DNA from: a virus
Virus record (IMG/VR): IMGVR_UViG_3300028800_000151
Location: 1 to 45,000 of that record
Length of the DNA stretch: 45,000 nucleotides
Reading direction: 5' to 3' (one strand)
Shown: positions 16,245-23,383 of the stretch, one piece after another
Position numbering within the stretch: the stretch's first letter is position 1
Layout of the letters: every line of letters starts with the position of its first letter
Made by a program: the position numbers and the translations under genes
The notes under the pieces: model-generated
Seen by the model: the letters and a program-made list of their open reading frames with translations, nothing else
Told to the model about the DNA's origin: nothing
Databases searched by the model: none

Positions 16245-16663
16245 TGGGCGCTACCTCCATAGGTAATCTTGATTCTTCCCTCCCTCTCTTCTGGCTTGCC
16301 ATATTTACGATTAAAGGATCTGATATCACTGGAAGTAAAAAAATAGTTCGTATTTTCTTTCTTGCCTGGATTCTTATGCTCTATTCTGGTTACGCCTGGA
16401 AAGATTTTTAATTTCTCCGGCTGTTTTACGTCTCTTTCCATATAGCGGTATAATGTACGCGCGCTTATGCCCATTCGCCGCGCAGCCTCTGGAAGAGAAT
16501 ACAAGTTTTCTTTCATAGTGTTCTCTAGTCCTAATGATGATACTGGTATATCAAAAATGAGCGATAGCCGCGCGGCGAACTCAAAAATAAACGCCTTAAA
16601 TTCTTTATCGCTCATAGTTTCCTGTAAAGGTAGCCAGTGTAGCGGCTGGCTGGTATCCTCCAT
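16241..16663 (-). CDS. Helix-turn-helix protein (MerR/HTH_17-like)
   Basis: 140 aa. Residues 50-78 contain LYSLPEAARRMGISARTLYR, a typical helix-turn-helix of the MerR/excisionase-like type, followed by YMERDVKQPEKLKIFPGV. The end (TNYFFTSSDIRSFNRKYGK) looks like the wing region of the same domain. Possible DNA-binding regulator or recombination directionality factor. It is a candidate for the protein that reads the promoter dyads of this window. Confidence 0.75.
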   Translation of the reverse strand: MEDTSQPLHWLPLQETMSDKEFKAFIFEFAARLSLIFDIPVSSLGLENTMKENLYSLPEAARRMGISARTLYRYMERDVKQPEKLKIFPGVTRIEHKNPGKKENTNYFFTSSDIRSFNRKYGKPEEREGRIKITYGGSAQ

Positions 16664-16914
16664 TATTCTACCTCTCTTATAGATTGTAACTCTATTCTAA
16701 TAAGGTAGCCTATTAGCCCTTCGTCGGCGTATCTTTCACGTAATGCTATCCTTACCTCTCGTTTAATATAGGGCTTAAGCATAGGCGCAAATTCTTCATA
16801 TTCAGCCTCCGCTAACCTTTTAGCCTCCATTTCATCCCTATGTTTCTTTAAGATGATAAACGGCTTAAACGTGGTATAGGTATATAGGATATCTCCATAT
16901 AGAAAATTTTCCAT
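16663..16914 (-). CDS. Hypothetical small protein
   Basis: 83 aa, charged helical protein: KKHRDEMEAKRLAEAEYEEF and MLKPYIKREVRIALRERYAD. No family recognised; one-base overlap on each side with neighbouring genes. Confidence 0.6.
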   Translation of the reverse strand: MENFLYGDILYTYTTFKPFIILKKHRDEMEAKRLAEAEYEEFAPMLKPYIKREVRIALRERYADEGLIGYLIRIELQSIREVE

Positions 16915-17210
16915 TATAGCGGCGTCCTTTTTAGGATCTCTTCAAATTCTTCTTTCTTGAATGGATGTAGATTCTTAGAAAGCAATTCCAGAAGAAGCGC
17001 CGAGAGGGTTACGCGTCCAGGTACTAAATGATGTGAACACAATTCTTTAGCGGCTTCCCTTACTTGCTTATCAGTAGCCTCCGGATAGTAGCGGGCTATA
17101 TGCTGTAATTGTACGTCCAGGTAGAAAGAATCTTTAGCCAATTCTGAAAGCGTGTTAGTGTAGGACGCCGCGCCGAGCCAATCGAAGTTATGCATCTCGC
17201 TTATCTCCAA
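16914..17210 (-). CDS. Hypothetical protein
   Basis: 98 aa, helical: LGAASYTNTLSELAKDSFYL, ARYYPEATDKQVREAAKELC. Unknown. Its first codons overlap the end of the upstream gene. Confidence 0.6.
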   Translation of the reverse strand: MEISEMHNFDWLGAASYTNTLSELAKDSFYLDVQLQHIARYYPEATDKQVREAAKELCSHHLVPGRVTLSALLLELLSKNLHPFKKEEFEEILKRTPL

Positions 17211-17412
17211 TAGCCATTAAAAGATCAATACTAAAGTCTAGAAGGACTACCAGGGCTTTATACATATGTAAGCCGGTTACGCTGTATAGGCTGGTTACTT
17301 CTTTCCTGGCTTTATCCAGGGATAAATAGGCAACGGTTTTATGCTCATTGACGCGCCGCGCCAGAGCCTGCCGGTTTACTTCTTCCATCATATCATCAGA
17401 ATGTTTAGACAT
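17188..17412 (-). CDS. Hypothetical small protein
   Basis: 74 aa: MSKHSDDMMEEVNRQALARR, then a helical hydrophobic stretch YKALVVLLDFSIDLLMAIGD that may be an amphipathic helix. Overlaps the next gene by 23 bases. Unknown. Confidence 0.55.
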   Translation of the reverse strand: MSKHSDDMMEEVNRQALARRVNEHKTVAYLSLDKARKEVTSLYSVTGLHMYKALVVLLDFSIDLLMAIGDKRDA

Positions 17413-17420
17413 CTATACCG

Positions 17421-17618
17421 TTACCTCCAAATAAAAGCAAGTAGAATGTCAAATAAGACAATGAGAAAAGCCAGGATGAAAAGCAAGCCTCCCCAATGAG
17501 GTATAAAATCATGTAGAAAATAAGCCATAAAATCGGCTATTTCTTCCAGGGCTGACTTCGCGCCCTGGTTTACATCTTCCAGAAATTCTATGAACTTATT
17601 CACTGGCTGGCTCTCCAT
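17421..17618 (-). CDS. Small C-terminally anchored membrane protein
   Basis: 65 aa. Residues 1-40 are soluble (FIEFLEDVNQGAKSALEEIA) and residues 43-64 form one membrane span (GGLLFILAFLIVLFDILLAF) ending in IWR. Opening MESQP repeats the SQP-type motif used widely here. Function unknown. Confidence 0.6.
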   Translation of the reverse strand: MESQPVNKFIEFLEDVNQGAKSALEEIADFMAYFLHDFIPHWGGLLFILAFLIVLFDILLAFIWR

Positions 17619-17814
17619 TCAATAAAGCGATCATACCAGGATGGCGCATAATTAACGGGAAATCCGATATTTTGCATTCTTCCAGGTGTATAACACCTTC
17701 TTCTAGAGAGATTACGCGCCAGCTACCTCCATTTACGAATACGTACGCATTTTCTAACGCGCCGATGCTTAATCGAGAGGTCTTTAACACTGGCTGGTTT
17801 AAATGTTCAAACAT
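17596..17814 (-). CDS. Hypothetical small protein
   Basis: 72 aa: LENAYVFVNGGSWRVISLEE, GVIHLEECKISDFPLIMRHP. Beta-rich. Overlaps the membrane protein gene downstream by 23 bases. No family recognised. Confidence 0.6.
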   Translation of the reverse strand: MFEHLNQPVLKTSRLSIGALENAYVFVNGGSWRVISLEEGVIHLEECKISDFPLIMRHPGMIALLNGEPASE

Positions 17815-17829
17815 GCTTATCTCCTATCT

Positions 17830-18045
17830 TTAGTAATCATTAGATTGTAGACGTACAACACTAGACGCTCCGGCAGTATAACATTGCTTGTTTTCATCGC
17901 GTACCGCTACCAGCCCGACCGCTTCGTACTTCTCATTAAACATCTTTATCGATAGAAGCATAGCAGCTTCTTCGCCGCTAAAAGCCAGCCGGTTTACAGT
18001 TTCCAGGTCGCTCACTAAATGAATAATTCCCACTGTAGAATCCAT
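17830..18045 (-). CDS. Hypothetical small protein
   Basis: 71 aa: MDSTVGIIHLVSDLETVNRL, AFSGEEAAMLLSIKMFNEKY. Compact alpha/beta. Strong GGAGTAAGG site before ATG 18045, 14 bases after the upstream microprotein stop. Confidence 0.6.
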   Translation of the reverse strand: MDSTVGIIHLVSDLETVNRLAFSGEEAAMLLSIKMFNEKYEAVGLVAVRDENKQCYTAGASSVVRLQSNDY

Positions 18046-18059
18046 AACCTTACTCCTTT

Positions 18060-18206
18060 CTAAGAGCCATTAGGGAGATATGTATACAGCCGTGAAACGT
18101 AGTCTATAACATGCTGTAATTCTATTAGCTGGAAGCCAACAATACACATTACAATAATAAACGCTATAAGGGCTAATCTTACTAAAACCTCCGTGCTTTT
18201 ATCCAT
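18060..18206 (-). CDS. 48-aa single-span membrane microprotein
   Basis: ATG 18206 to TAG 18060: MDKSTEVLVRLALIAFIIVM, then CIVGFQLIELQHVIDYVSRL and YTYLPNGS. Residues 8-26 are a clear membrane helix followed by an amphipathic helix. The ribosome site is weak (GTGGA). It would be the first gene of the minus accessory operon after the structured leader. Unknown role. Confidence 0.5.
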   Translation of the reverse strand: MDKSTEVLVRLALIAFIIVMCIVGFQLIELQHVIDYVSRLYTYLPNGS

Positions 18207-18296
18207 GTTGACAAATCCACTTTCAAATTTAGCCAGCCTGCCGAGGCTTCCAGGGCCGCGCGACTGACAGAAAATAATTTCAAATTCTGGTTAAAT

Positions 18297-18398
18297 GTCC
18301 AGTAGAAAGCAGAATTACAGAGACGCCGGTAAATTCCCACATTTGCCCGCGCACGATTCCAGCTTCGAATAGGAACTAAGACCGCTTTCTACCTGGAC
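18297..18398 (-). ncRNA. Structured leader or small RNA candidate
   Basis: A 14-base-pair closing stem joins GTCCAGTAGAAAGC (18297-18310) with GCTTTCTACCTGGAC (18384-18398), one bulged base, enclosing about 73 bases. The minus-strand promoter at 18401-18430 fires at its outer edge. No ORF of note inside. It is either the 5' leader of the accessory operon or an independent RNA; no U-run terminator directly follows. Confidence 0.45.
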
Positions 18399-18400
18399 TA

Positions 18401-18430
18401 ATCATAACATACTTGTACGCTACTTGTCTA
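18401..18430 (-). promoter_or_regulatory. Minus promoter of the accessory operon
   Basis: TAGACA (18425-18430), 18-base spacer, TATGAT (18401-18406). Back to back with the plus-strand promoter at 18437, only six bases between the -35 boxes. Confidence 0.55.
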
Positions 18431-18436
18431 TATATG

Positions 18437-18465
18437 TTGACAAATATCCTACCCTATGGTACAAT
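18437..18465 (+). promoter_or_regulatory. Plus promoter of the recombinase operon
   Basis: TTGACA (18437-18442), 17-base spacer AATATCCTACCCTATGG, TACAAT (18460-18465). The spacer end CCTATGG recalls the right half of the shared dyad (CCTATG) but the left half differs. Leads to the 18527 gene and probably on to the recombinase. Confidence 0.8.
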
Positions 18466-18526
18466 AAAGTGGTAGATGAAATGGTTATTTTCTTAACCGC
18501 TTACAAAACGATAGGAGATAGAAGCA

Positions 18527-18916
18527 ATGAGCAAAAAGGTAAAATGTCCAGCTTGTAAAAAGAATATGATCTATCCAGAAGATGGCGCTTGTAATCCTTG
18601 CCTGGAAAATACTCCGGAAACTAACGACGATTTACACTCAGCTAGTTTTGATAGCTGGCAATACAGGGAAACCGCCGAGCGTCCTAAACAGAAGAGAGAA
18701 AGAAAGCGCAAATATCAACTATCCGGTACAGTGTCGATACGGAATATGGTTTCATCAGATCCAATGGAAATAGAAAAAGAACATACGGAAATAGTAAGCG
18801 CATACGACATAGAAGACGCAATAGACGTATCTTTAAGCCAATTTACAGAAGAAGAAGAAGCTGTATGGAATAAAGGTTTTAAAATTGAAAAGTTTACTAG
18901 AAAGAAGAGAGGATAG
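18527..18916 (+). CDS. Small zinc-ribbon-like protein
   Basis: 129 aa. N-terminus MSKKVKCPACKKNMIYPEDG followed by ACNPC gives CxxC...CxxC, a likely zinc ribbon. A basic patch (RPKQKRERKRKYQLSGT) and an acidic C-terminal half (IEKEHTEIVSAYDIEDAIDV) follow. First gene of the plus operon with an AGGAGATAGAAGC leader. Function unknown. Confidence 0.7.
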   Translation: MSKKVKCPACKKNMIYPEDGACNPCLENTPETNDDLHSASFDSWQYRETAERPKQKRERKRKYQLSGTVSIRNMVSSDPMEIEKEHTEIVSAYDIEDAIDVSLSQFTEEEEAVWNKGFKIEKFTRKKRG

Positions 18917-18920
18917 AAAC

Positions 18921-19178
18921 ATGCGTACTTTTAAAGTAGGGGATAAAGCGATAGTATCAGATAAAGGATTATTTCACGGCTGTTTATTGGAGATAACAGA
19001 AATTGACGGTTTATTTCCAATTTGCGGTACTATAACCGCGCCGGTAGATACTGACATAGTAAACACATATGCACTTTCTAATGGTACGCCCTATCATCAA
19101 TTGATTGTAGCGGCTGGTAAAACTTTAACGCGTGTCTGTTTTGATATTGAAGATATTAGCCCATTGGGCGCAAGTTAG
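18921..19178 (+). CDS. Hypothetical beta-rich protein
   Basis: 85 aa from ATG 18921, chosen over an upstream ATG because AGAGAGGATAGAAAC precedes it. MRTFKVGDKAIVSDKGLFHG and then CLLEITEIDGLFPICGTITA resemble a small SH3-like barrel such as found in many phage accessory proteins. No function assigned. Confidence 0.6.
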   Translation: MRTFKVGDKAIVSDKGLFHGCLLEITEIDGLFPICGTITAPVDTDIVNTYALSNGTPYHQLIVAAGKTLTRVCFDIEDISPLGAS

Positions 19179-19190
19179 GAGATTAAAACA

Positions 19191-19712
19191 ATGAGTCAAG
19201 AATCACTCCCTACGTACCTTTCTAAACTACCTACTAAAAGCTTTATCGTCCAGCGAGAATTACCGTTTTCTCTCTACTGGATACTGGCGGCTATGCCTGG
19301 AAAGTCTAAAGTCAATATGTTAGCGATAGCTGGCATATTGGTAAATTTCCTGTACGGCGAAGAACGCGCGAAACTGGAAAGATTCGACGAGCCTATCCCT
19401 TTCTATTTCCAGGTAGATGATTATTCGTCTCTTCAGTCGGCGGTCGCCGCAGTCGATCTACTTATAGAAAGCGCCTGGACAGAACTATCTAGAGAGGCTA
19501 TAGCGAATTTAGATGTGTTACATATGGCTAGCGGTATTCTCTACTGTTCTACAAATTGTTTGTTGAAAGATTACCCATATGCCTATACAGAAGATATGAG
19601 GTATGTAACACAAAAAGAATACGACACGAAACATGATGAAAACGTAGAAAGCGGTAATCATTGGGGCGCATTATGCCCTACATGTGAAAAAGAGTATCAC
19701 AACTACGGATAG
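19191..19712 (+). CDS. Hypothetical protein
   Basis: 173 aa. MSQESLPTYLSKLPTKSFIV, a hydrophobic middle (YWILAAMPGKSKVNMLAIAG), and C-terminal CPTCEKEYHNYG that may be half of a zinc site together with an earlier Cys (SGILYCSTNCLL). Unknown family. Good AGGAGATTAAAACA leader. Confidence 0.6.
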   Translation: MSQESLPTYLSKLPTKSFIVQRELPFSLYWILAAMPGKSKVNMLAIAGILVNFLYGEERAKLERFDEPIPFYFQVDDYSSLQSAVAAVDLLIESAWTELSREAIANLDVLHMASGILYCSTNCLLKDYPYAYTEDMRYVTQKEYDTKHDENVESGNHWGALCPTCEKEYHNYG

Positions 19713-19721
19713 GAGAAACCA

Positions 19722-19913
19722 ATGTATAACCGCGTTGTGAATCTGGCATTTAGCCAGGGCTGGAAGATTATACACGGCTATAGAAAAATCACGTTCTGGA
19801 AGGGAAAGTTAGAAACCGGCGGCATAACGTCTAAAACTTTCCCTACTGGTAATCATTACCGGCGAGCTATTCGTTGGCTGGTAATTCAGAAGGTTTACAA
19901 GAAAAATGGATAA
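19722..19913 (+). CDS. Hypothetical small basic protein
   Basis: 63 aa: MYNRVVNLAFSQGWKIIHGY, then RKITFWKGKLETGGITSKTF and a basic end. Has a GGAGAAACC site and overlaps the recombinase start by eight bases, so translation is probably coupled. Unknown function. Confidence 0.6.
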   Translation: MYNRVVNLAFSQGWKIIHGYRKITFWKGKLETGGITSKTFPTGNHYRRAIRWLVIQKVYKKNG

Positions 19914-20841
19914 ATCCCTAATCCCTGTTCTCAGTTTCAATACTGAAATTCTGGCTGGAAGTATAGGCGCTTCCAGCCAGGAAACCTACAAGCGCCAATT
20001 TCTTCAGTACTTACAATTTGCTGGTAGTCCAGAGGCTGCGCTTCTTCCCTCTACTCTTGCGAGATGGCGCGCCTATCTGTCCAGGCAAGATACCACCTTA
20101 AGCCCTAACACGATTAACAATAAATTAGCGGCTGTTAGATCGATTATGGAAGCCGCCGCCGCGCAGGCTTTTATAAGTCACGAATTAGCCGAGGAATTTC
20201 AAAGGGTTAAAGGAGTTAAGCCAGCCGCGCTAAAGCATAACCTAAAAACCAATACACGCGCGACGATTACAGATAGCGAAGTAGCGGCCCTATTAGAAGC
20301 GCCTGGACGTGTTGACTTAATCGACTATAGAGACACGGCTATCATGCATACGGCGTTCTCTTCTGGCTTAAGGGCCGCAGAAATGGCTACTCTACAAATT
20401 AGCCAGATTAGGGAAGAAAACGGCGGTTATCTGCTTTCAATTAGAGGTAAGGGCGCGGTACAATATGAAGACGCGCCTTTGAGTAGATTAGCCTACGATG
20501 CTATACAAGAATGGTTAGAAAAACGTAAAGAGGTAGTAACCTCTCCATACATTTTTACCGCCTTCGACGGGCCGAAAAAACCAGCCAGCCGTCATATAAG
20601 CGAGGCTGGTTTATGGAAGCTGGTAAAGAAGTATAGCCAGAAGAAATATATCCATTCTTCCAGCCTGGAAGAGAAAAACATTTCTACTCATAGCATTCGG
20701 CGCGACGTTGGTACTAGAGTAGTAAAGAAATACGGAATAGAAAAGGGAAGAGAGGTATTACGACATAAGAGCATAAAAACGACCGATGACCATTATAACT
20801 TAAGTAAACTAGAAGCCGGATTAACAGATAATTTACGGTAA
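19906..20841 (+). CDS. Tyrosine recombinase / integrase
   Basis: 311 aa. A SAM-like core-binding domain (residues 15-105, YKRQFLQYLQFAGSPEAALL) precedes the catalytic domain. Catalytic residues by eye: Arg near 156 (SSGLRAAEMATL), Lys near 182 (IRGKGA), His 262 and Arg 265 (THSIRRDVGT), His near 287 (LRHKSIKTT), and nucleophile Tyr near 297 (DDHYNL). All are present, so it should be active in site-specific recombination: phage integration, or dimer resolution if the element is an episome. No attachment site was identified next to it. It follows a small basic gene and precedes a terminator. Confidence 0.93.
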   Translation: MDKSLIPVLSFNTEILAGSIGASSQETYKRQFLQYLQFAGSPEAALLPSTLARWRAYLSRQDTTLSPNTINNKLAAVRSIMEAAAAQAFISHELAEEFQRVKGVKPAALKHNLKTNTRATITDSEVAALLEAPGRVDLIDYRDTAIMHTAFSSGLRAAEMATLQISQIREENGGYLLSIRGKGAVQYEDAPLSRLAYDAIQEWLEKRKEVVTSPYIFTAFDGPKKPASRHISEAGLWKLVKKYSQKKYIHSSSLEEKNISTHSIRRDVGTRVVKKYGIEKGREVLRHKSIKTTDDHYNLSKLEAGLTDNLR

Positions 20842-20855
20842 GAAAGGTAACTAAG

Positions 20856-21122
20856 ATGCAAGAGACTACCCAACTAACCGAAAGGGAGTTTTTCATACTG
20901 GAAAGGATGATTAACCAACTAGAAGCGCAAGGCGTCCAGGTAAGACCGCGTAACGTTTTACATGCCTTAAGCATTCATGGATTCTCCTTGCGTAATGAGC
21001 GTTTAATTATGAGAGGAATAGGTATGATAACAAGGGAGAGGCTGCGGCTGGCTGGCATACAAAGAGATATAGACGCCCGACGCGACAAAGCTAAAGAAGC
21101 GTATCAGAAAATGGGCTTTTAA
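20856..21122 (+). CDS. Hypothetical helical protein after the recombinase
   Basis: 88 aa: QLTEREFFILERMINQLEAQ and RERLRLAGIQRDIDARRDKA. Highly helical and basic towards the C-terminus; could be a small DNA-binding or recombination accessory protein but nothing specific is recognised. Followed five bases later by the terminator region. Confidence 0.6.
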   Translation: MQETTQLTEREFFILERMINQLEAQGVQVRPRNVLHALSIHGFSLRNERLIMRGIGMITRERLRLAGIQRDIDARRDKAKEAYQKMGF

Positions 21123-21131
21123 TCACAACGG

Positions 21132-21174
21132 CGCGGCCCTGGCTTCTTCTTCCAGCCAGGGCCGCGTTTTTATT
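21132..21174 (+). terminator. Strong intrinsic terminator
   Basis: CGCGGCCCTGGCT (21132-21144) pairs with AGCCAGGGCCGCG (21154-21166) around TCTTCTTCC, followed by TTTTTATT. Ends the recombinase operon; overlaps the 3' end of the convergent minus gene. Confidence 0.93.
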
Positions 21175-21535
21175 CTTCACTACCAGGGCGCGAGGCTGGT
21201 AGCATTGTACTCTTCTCTATTAGCCGCCAGCCGCAGTTAGGATAGCTTTCACCTGGAAGCGGTCTAAGGACATAGCCTATAGCGTAAAGGTCGCGTATAA
21301 TTTGCGCCATCTCGCTTTCTTCTCTCTTCAATAATTGTTTCATGCCTTGCTCATATTGATCAAACAATTTGTACGCCCTGGTTAGCCGCGCGGTTTCTTC
21401 TCTCTTGCTTTCTTTTTCCAATTCAGTAGCCAGGGCCGCGCCTGGAATAGTCCAGCCACATAAGAGACAATAGACCATAGGGCTATCAGATAGCGGAGCG
21501 GCTGGCATTTTAATCTTACAATTACAATATTGCAT
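21170..21535 (-). CDS. Zinc-finger-like protein, paralogue of the next gene
   Basis: 121 aa. N-terminal CNCKIK...YCLLCGW gives CxC...CxxC, a probable zinc site. A coiled coil follows (ELEKESKREETARLTRAYKL). The C-terminal part IIRDLYAIGYVLRPLPG...GWRLIEKSTMLPAS matches VTKLWNLGYIVRPLA...KWGLVDRMTRLPVT of the adjacent gene, so the two share a domain, likely from a tandem duplication. Function unknown. Confidence 0.65.
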   Translation of the reverse strand: MQYCNCKIKMPAAPLSDSPMVYCLLCGWTIPGAALATELEKESKREETARLTRAYKLFDQYEQGMKQLLKREESEMAQIIRDLYAIGYVLRPLPGESYPNCGWRLIEKSTMLPASRPGSEE

Positions 21536-21805
21536 CTATTTATCTCCTGTAACTGGAAGCCGTGTCATTCTATCGACTAATCCCCATTTTTTGCTATTTT
21601 CGTTTAACACGGTCGCGTGAGCCTCGTCGTGTATGATTACCGTTGCAAGAGGTCGCACTATATAGCCCAAATTCCATAGTTTTGTAACGATAGCTTCCAG
21701 CTTGTCTAAATCCGCTTGTATATCATCTTTCCCTTTCATCAATATCTGTAACTCTTCATATTGCGCCATTAAAACGTTGGCTTTTTGTAGTGATGTCTTT
21801 TTCAT
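21536..21805 (-). CDS. Hypothetical protein, paralogue of the preceding domain
   Basis: 89 aa. Helical N-terminus (LMAQYEELQILMKGKDDIQA) followed by the domain it shares with the 21170 gene: LWNLGYIVRPLATVIIHDEA and WGLVDRMTRLPVT. It lacks the Cys-rich start of its partner. The genes abut directly. Confidence 0.65.
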   Translation of the reverse strand: MKKTSLQKANVLMAQYEELQILMKGKDDIQADLDKLEAIVTKLWNLGYIVRPLATVIIHDEAHATVLNENSKKWGLVDRMTRLPVTGDK

Positions 21806-21825
21806 GTTTCTACTTTCTTGACTTG

Positions 21826-21853
21826 CCAGGGCTGGTTATTCTTCCAGCCCTGG
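21826..21853. repeat. CCAGGGC-family intergenic hairpin
   Basis: Perfect 10-base-pair arms CCAGGGCTGG and CCAGCCCTGG around TTATTCTT, between two minus genes, with no U-run on the minus side. Confidence 0.8.
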
Positions 21854-21862
21854 ACGCCGCAG

Positions 21863-22804
21863 TTAAGATGCTTTATTTTCGATTTTAGAAAGGGCTTGCT
21901 TTAGCAAGTAGCGCGCGATAGCACGGCACACAAGAGGATGAATCTCATCGCCAGCCGCTATAATATCTTTCGCGGTAAACTTCCCTTTGTCTATCGATAC
22001 AGCCAGAGCCTCCGGTATTACTTTTGTATCCCAATCCAGATTTAATTCGGCGGCTTTTAGGCGTAGCTGGCTACACGAAGGGATATCTTCCATATTTTTA
22101 ATTGGTGTATTGTCTTCTGGCTGGCTGGAAGTCTCGACAATAGGCGCGGCTGGCTTATCGTCATGTACTATAGTAACCTCTACCGGATGTGTAGCGGGCT
22201 TGCTGGCGGCTGGTTTCACTGGTAGAGGTCGCGCGCCGTTACCAACCGCTTCGCCTGGATTTCGCGCGCCCTGGCTGGAAGCCGCCGCCGCTTCCCTCTT
22301 AATCCTTGCATTGTGTTCTGCTATCATACGCGAGGCAGCCGCTTCCCTGGCTTTTGTTTCTTCTTTAGAAGGTAAATCGCCCCTATAGGCACGGGCGCAT
22401 ATAGAAAAGAGAGAAAAGCCCTTTTTCCAGGCGTCCGTATTCGCACTCTTGCGCGCATCGCCGACGTCGCCCTTAGTAACGCGGCCCTGTCCATACCCTA
22501 CCGGCTTGTATTCTATGCCAGCAATCCATACCTCTACTTTAGCTACCATAACGCCATCTTCCAGTTCGTTGTATAGCTCGTTATATCCCCAATTCCCTAG
22601 CCCGAAGACTTCATTCATAGCATCAATAATGTACTGAGGCTTATAGCCCGCCTTATCGTTGTAATCATACGTGATACTTTTAGGCTCGGCGGCTTCCAGG
22701 CGTGCGTTAACCTCTTGCACTTGTGAATATAAACGCGCCCGTAATTGTTTGCACATTTCAGCCTCGCGCGCCGTTTCTTCCAGTGTCTTTAATTCTTGTG
22801 TCAT
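21863..22804 (-). CDS. Rad52/Rad22-type single-strand annealing protein
   Basis: 313 aa. Residues 1-145 match the Rad52-like annealing core: DYNDKAGYKPQYIIDAMNEV, FGLGNWGYN, and the signature GDVGDARKSANTDAWKKGFS followed by LFSICARAYRGDLP. Such phage proteins anneal complementary single strands during recombination and genome replication. The C-terminal half is a low-complexity Ala/Pro linker (SSQPEDNTPIKNMEDIPSCS) and a helical end. A SWIM zinc-finger gene lies upstream in the same unit, fitting a recombination cassette. Confidence 0.88.
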   Translation of the reverse strand: MTQELKTLEETAREAEMCKQLRARLYSQVQEVNARLEAAEPKSITYDYNDKAGYKPQYIIDAMNEVFGLGNWGYNELYNELEDGVMVAKVEVWIAGIEYKPVGYGQGRVTKGDVGDARKSANTDAWKKGFSLFSICARAYRGDLPSKEETKAREAAASRMIAEHNARIKREAAAASSQGARNPGEAVGNGARPLPVKPAASKPATHPVEVTIVHDDKPAAPIVETSSQPEDNTPIKNMEDIPSCSQLRLKAAELNLDWDTKVIPEALAVSIDKGKFTAKDIIAAGDEIHPLVCRAIARYLLKQALSKIENKAS

Positions 22805-22815
22805 TGTAGCCTCCC

Positions 22816-22836
22816 GCGCCCTGGCTTCCAGGGCGC
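22816..22836. repeat. CCAGGGC-family intergenic hairpin
   Basis: GCGCCCTGG and CCAGGGCGC, nine base pairs around CTT, between the SWIM gene and the annealing-protein gene. A T-run lies on the plus side only (TTTTATTT), so it is probably not a terminator for the minus operon. Confidence 0.8.
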
Positions 22837-22846
22837 TTTTATTTAT

Positions 22847-23167
22847 CTAATTAAAAACTAATTCTTTTTCACATGCCAGAACTTGAATAGCCCGCTTGAC
22901 GTGCATACAATCAGGATCGCCGCAGGTACAACGCCATTCGCCCGCGCGGTAAAGGACAGGGAAGAAGCGTTTAAAAGCGAACTTAGAACGAACGTAAACA
23001 GTATCTCCGAACTTGCCAGCCCTGATAAAAATATCCTCGCGCGGCCCATCAAATTCGATAGTTGCGTCAAGGCTGGAAGCCGTCGCGCGCGTTACTGATA
23101 AAAGCTTTCTTGCTTGCGCCGCGCAGGCTCCGGATGTACCGCCTTTAATTACGCTTTGTTTTCTCAT
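22847..23167 (-). CDS. SWIM zinc-finger protein
   Basis: 106 aa. The C-terminal GEWRCTCGDPDCMHVKRAIQ contains the CxC...CxH pattern of a SWIM zinc finger, a domain for protein or DNA binding that in eukaryotes and archaea associates with recombination factors. The N-terminal half is basic. First gene under the shared-module promoter at 23213-23241, upstream of a Rad52-type annealing protein, which suggests joint action in recombination. Confidence 0.8.
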   Translation of the reverse strand: MRKQSVIKGGTSGACAAQARKLLSVTRATASSLDATIEFDGPREDIFIRAGKFGDTVYVRSKFAFKRFFPVLYRAGEWRCTCGDPDCMHVKRAIQVLACEKELVFN

Positions 23168-23212
23168 AGTTTCAATCTCCTGTAAAGTTGTTTTGTTTGT
23201 TTCTGTAACAAC

Positions 23213-23241
23213 ATAATACCATAGGCTACAAACTATGTCAA
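23213..23241 (-). promoter_or_regulatory. Shared-module promoter for the recombination cassette
   Basis: TTGACA (23236-23241), 17-base spacer TAGTTTGTAGCCTATGG, TATTAT (23213-23218). Carries the dyad CATAG...CTATG. Confidence 0.87.
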
Positions 23242-23299
23242 CACTTTCAGCCAGGAATTAGAGCTAGTTTTTCGATTCCCGTATAATTCGTTTTGCCTC

Positions 23300-23328
23300 T
23301 TGACGTGGCTCGTCGAATAGAGTATAGT
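23300..23328 (+). promoter_or_regulatory. Plus promoter for the 23384 gene
   Basis: TTGACG (23300-23305), 17-base spacer TGGCTCGTCGAATAGAG, TATAGT (23323-23328). Spacer is not of the shared module, though TACAAACTATGTGAG, a piece of the shared dyad, occurs downstream at 23349-23363 in the leader. Confidence 0.7.
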
Positions 23329-23383
23329 TAAGACAAGAATAGTACAGATACAAACTATGTGAGATATAGGAGATAGAAAAGAA

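Noticed and set aside
19906-21171. Phage attachment site beside the recombinase
   Set aside because: I looked for a tRNA 3' end or a clear core with arm repeats near the gene and found none; the tRNA-Thr is almost 20 kb away.
22449-22637. Plus-strand ORF opposite the annealing-protein gene
   Set aside because: Shadow of the minus-strand Rad52-type gene, no ribosome site and low-complexity composition.
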